A stretch of 64,000 bases of DNA from positions 5,658,169 to 5,722,168 of the forward strand of contig OY811979.1 of the NCBI GenBank assembly GCA_963681505.1. Direction: 5' to 3'. The stretch's first letter is position 1. The number at the start of each line of letters is the position of its first letter. A model generated the notes under the pieces. It saw only the letters and a program-made list of their open reading frames with translations, had not been told where the DNA came from and searched no databases. Made by a program: the position numbers and the translations under genes. This document shows, in pieces, positions 63,041-64,000 of the stretch. Origin of the DNA: Eunapius fragilis. Lineage: Eukaryota > Porifera > Demospongiae > Spongillida > Spongillidae.

Positions 63041-63141
63041 ATTCTAAATATGTAGATAAGGTTATTCCTAGCCCCACTTTGGTTACAATCTGTTCTGCGA
63101 TGTCAAGATCTCCAAGAGCACACTGCTTTCCTACGATATTT

Positions 63142-63800
63142 ATCGAGAGTTACGTTAGTAACTCTCATATAGGATTTGACCCCGATTATGAATGTCATTA
63201 AAAAAACGCGACCCGCTTCTAACAAGACTCCCGACGAGCGGATGGCTTATCTTGTTATCGTCGTCGTACAAGAAGGTAACAACAAGTAGTTTCGTGTTTG
63301 TTTGATGTCACAGAACCGCGTGGTTGTAGAGAACAAAACAATTTTCGAAACTCGTACCCAGTCCCACGTATTTCTCGTTCTTCTTCTTGTTCTTGACCAC
63401 GCATAACTCGGGATAGGAACACTTTTAAGAAATGAAAATCACACCAATGGCTTCAGAATTCGCTGGCATTTTCGCTTCTGTGGTCAAAACGTCTCGATGC
63501 TACATGACATATATCGGTGGTTGTGTTAGCAAATCACGTATAGTTAAGCTTACTGCACTGACACGACGCGGATAGGTCCTACTTCGCTCTTTATACGAAG
63601 TATTAGCAGTATACATCATGTAATCAAATGTGTACGGTCTGGGCACTACACGTAGTGGTAATTAACTGTGGCGATTATGTATTTTTAACAACGTGCACGT
63701 GCGTACTATAATCGTTCTTGTTATTCGATCGTTGTAAGTTTGACGCTCTTTGTAACTTAGTGAAGTTCTTTTTTTTTTCAAAATGCCTTCACGTCAGGAA
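63142..63800 (+). repeat. 670-bp interspersed repeat, plus-oriented copy
   Basis: Inverted counterpart of 46853-47525. At its 3' end ATGCCTTCACGTCAGG opens a frame (63784) that, past one TAG and a frame change, becomes EPEKKRASQREKYRAEPEKK and KRTSRRARYRDAISRL (63866-63979), an Arg/Glu/Lys repeat known from N-termini of Helitron-like and other sponge/cnidarian mobile-element proteins. It ends in a G-tract at the window edge. Confidence 0.82.
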
Positions 63801-64000
63801 AAGACGACGAGCATAGTACCTCAAAACTAGAGTCGACGTATTAGATTCAGCCCGAGCGGAACTACAAAGCAGAGCCTGAAAAGAAGCGGGCCTCTCAACG
63901 TGAAAAATATCGAGCAGAGCCTGAAAAGAAACGGACCTCTCGACGCGCAAGGTATCGAGATGCGATTAGTAGACTGTAGGAAGGGGGGGGGGGGGGGGGG

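Noticed and set aside
46853-63800. A 17-kb Polinton/Maverick-type transposon bounded by the 670-bp inverted copies
   Set aside because: No DNA polymerase B, capsid, ATPase or integrase set lies inside, and the ORFs at both repeats point outward, so the repeats look like two separate element heads.

Overview
This window looks like nuclear DNA of an early-branching animal, most plausibly a sponge (inference). Support: genes with short GT-AG introns (54 bp at 808-861; many of about 75-500 bp in COP1), an animal-type COP1 ubiquitin ligase, and mobile-element protein families typical of sponges and cnidarians (KRBA2-like, RAG1-N-terminus-like, DIRS/Ngaro-like, Ty3/Gypsy, OTU-bearing and unnamed transposase families). 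I saw no bacterial operons, rRNA, convincing tRNA or CRISPR array.

Layout. 1-1391: 3' part of a KRBA2-like transposon gene (CRC-like cysteine motif, Ulp1-type protease, PHD finger), broken. 3163-3660: Gag-like remnant. 5447-10288: a 4.8-kb near-symmetric palindrome whose arms each carry a 27-bp minisatellite, like a Foldback element. 10.3-14.3 kb: AT-rich repeats. 14310-14624: Ig-like exon. 15.2-17.6 kb: retroelement N-terminal remnant (minus strand) and a palindromic MITE split by a TIR element with a 9-bp target duplication. 18576-23756: COP1 on the plus strand, about 15 exons, ending before the last propeller blades. 24.3-25.8 kb: RAG1-N-terminus-like transposon remnant. 26141-29336: decayed tyrosine-recombinase retrotransposon. 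30.4 kb: long AAG/AGG microsatellite. 31.3-32.2 kb: HNH-nuclease-like gene (minus). 32558-32861: MITE.

33-46 kb is a retrotransposon cluster. Element A (33031-38088, Ty3/Gypsy, 173-bp LTRs with one difference) lies inside an AAGC microsatellite, has gag and pol in different frames, and shows a textbook -1 frameshift signal. Element B (38.2-40.1 kb) is an internally deleted Gypsy copy. Element C (41414-45987) has identical 114-bp LTRs, a 5-bp target duplication and one gag-pol frame broken by a single TAG.

46-64 kb is a dense nest: palindromic MITE (46380-46672), two oppositely oriented 670-bp repeat copies (46853-47525 and 63142-63800), a mariner-like MITE, hAT-like and unnamed transposase remnants, an element with repeat-built TIRs enclosing an OTU protease (52639-54259), a broken ubiquitin-like domain, a transposase element with 82-bp TIRs (55688-57985), a decayed relative of element A inserted at its right TIR (57986-60503), a small MITE, and a short-exon gene for a possible secreted Ig-like protein (from 60998).

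The host genes I can support are COP1, two Ig-like exons or genes and perhaps the HNH gene. Nearly everything else is mobile or repetitive. All calls come from reading the sequence; no database search was run.
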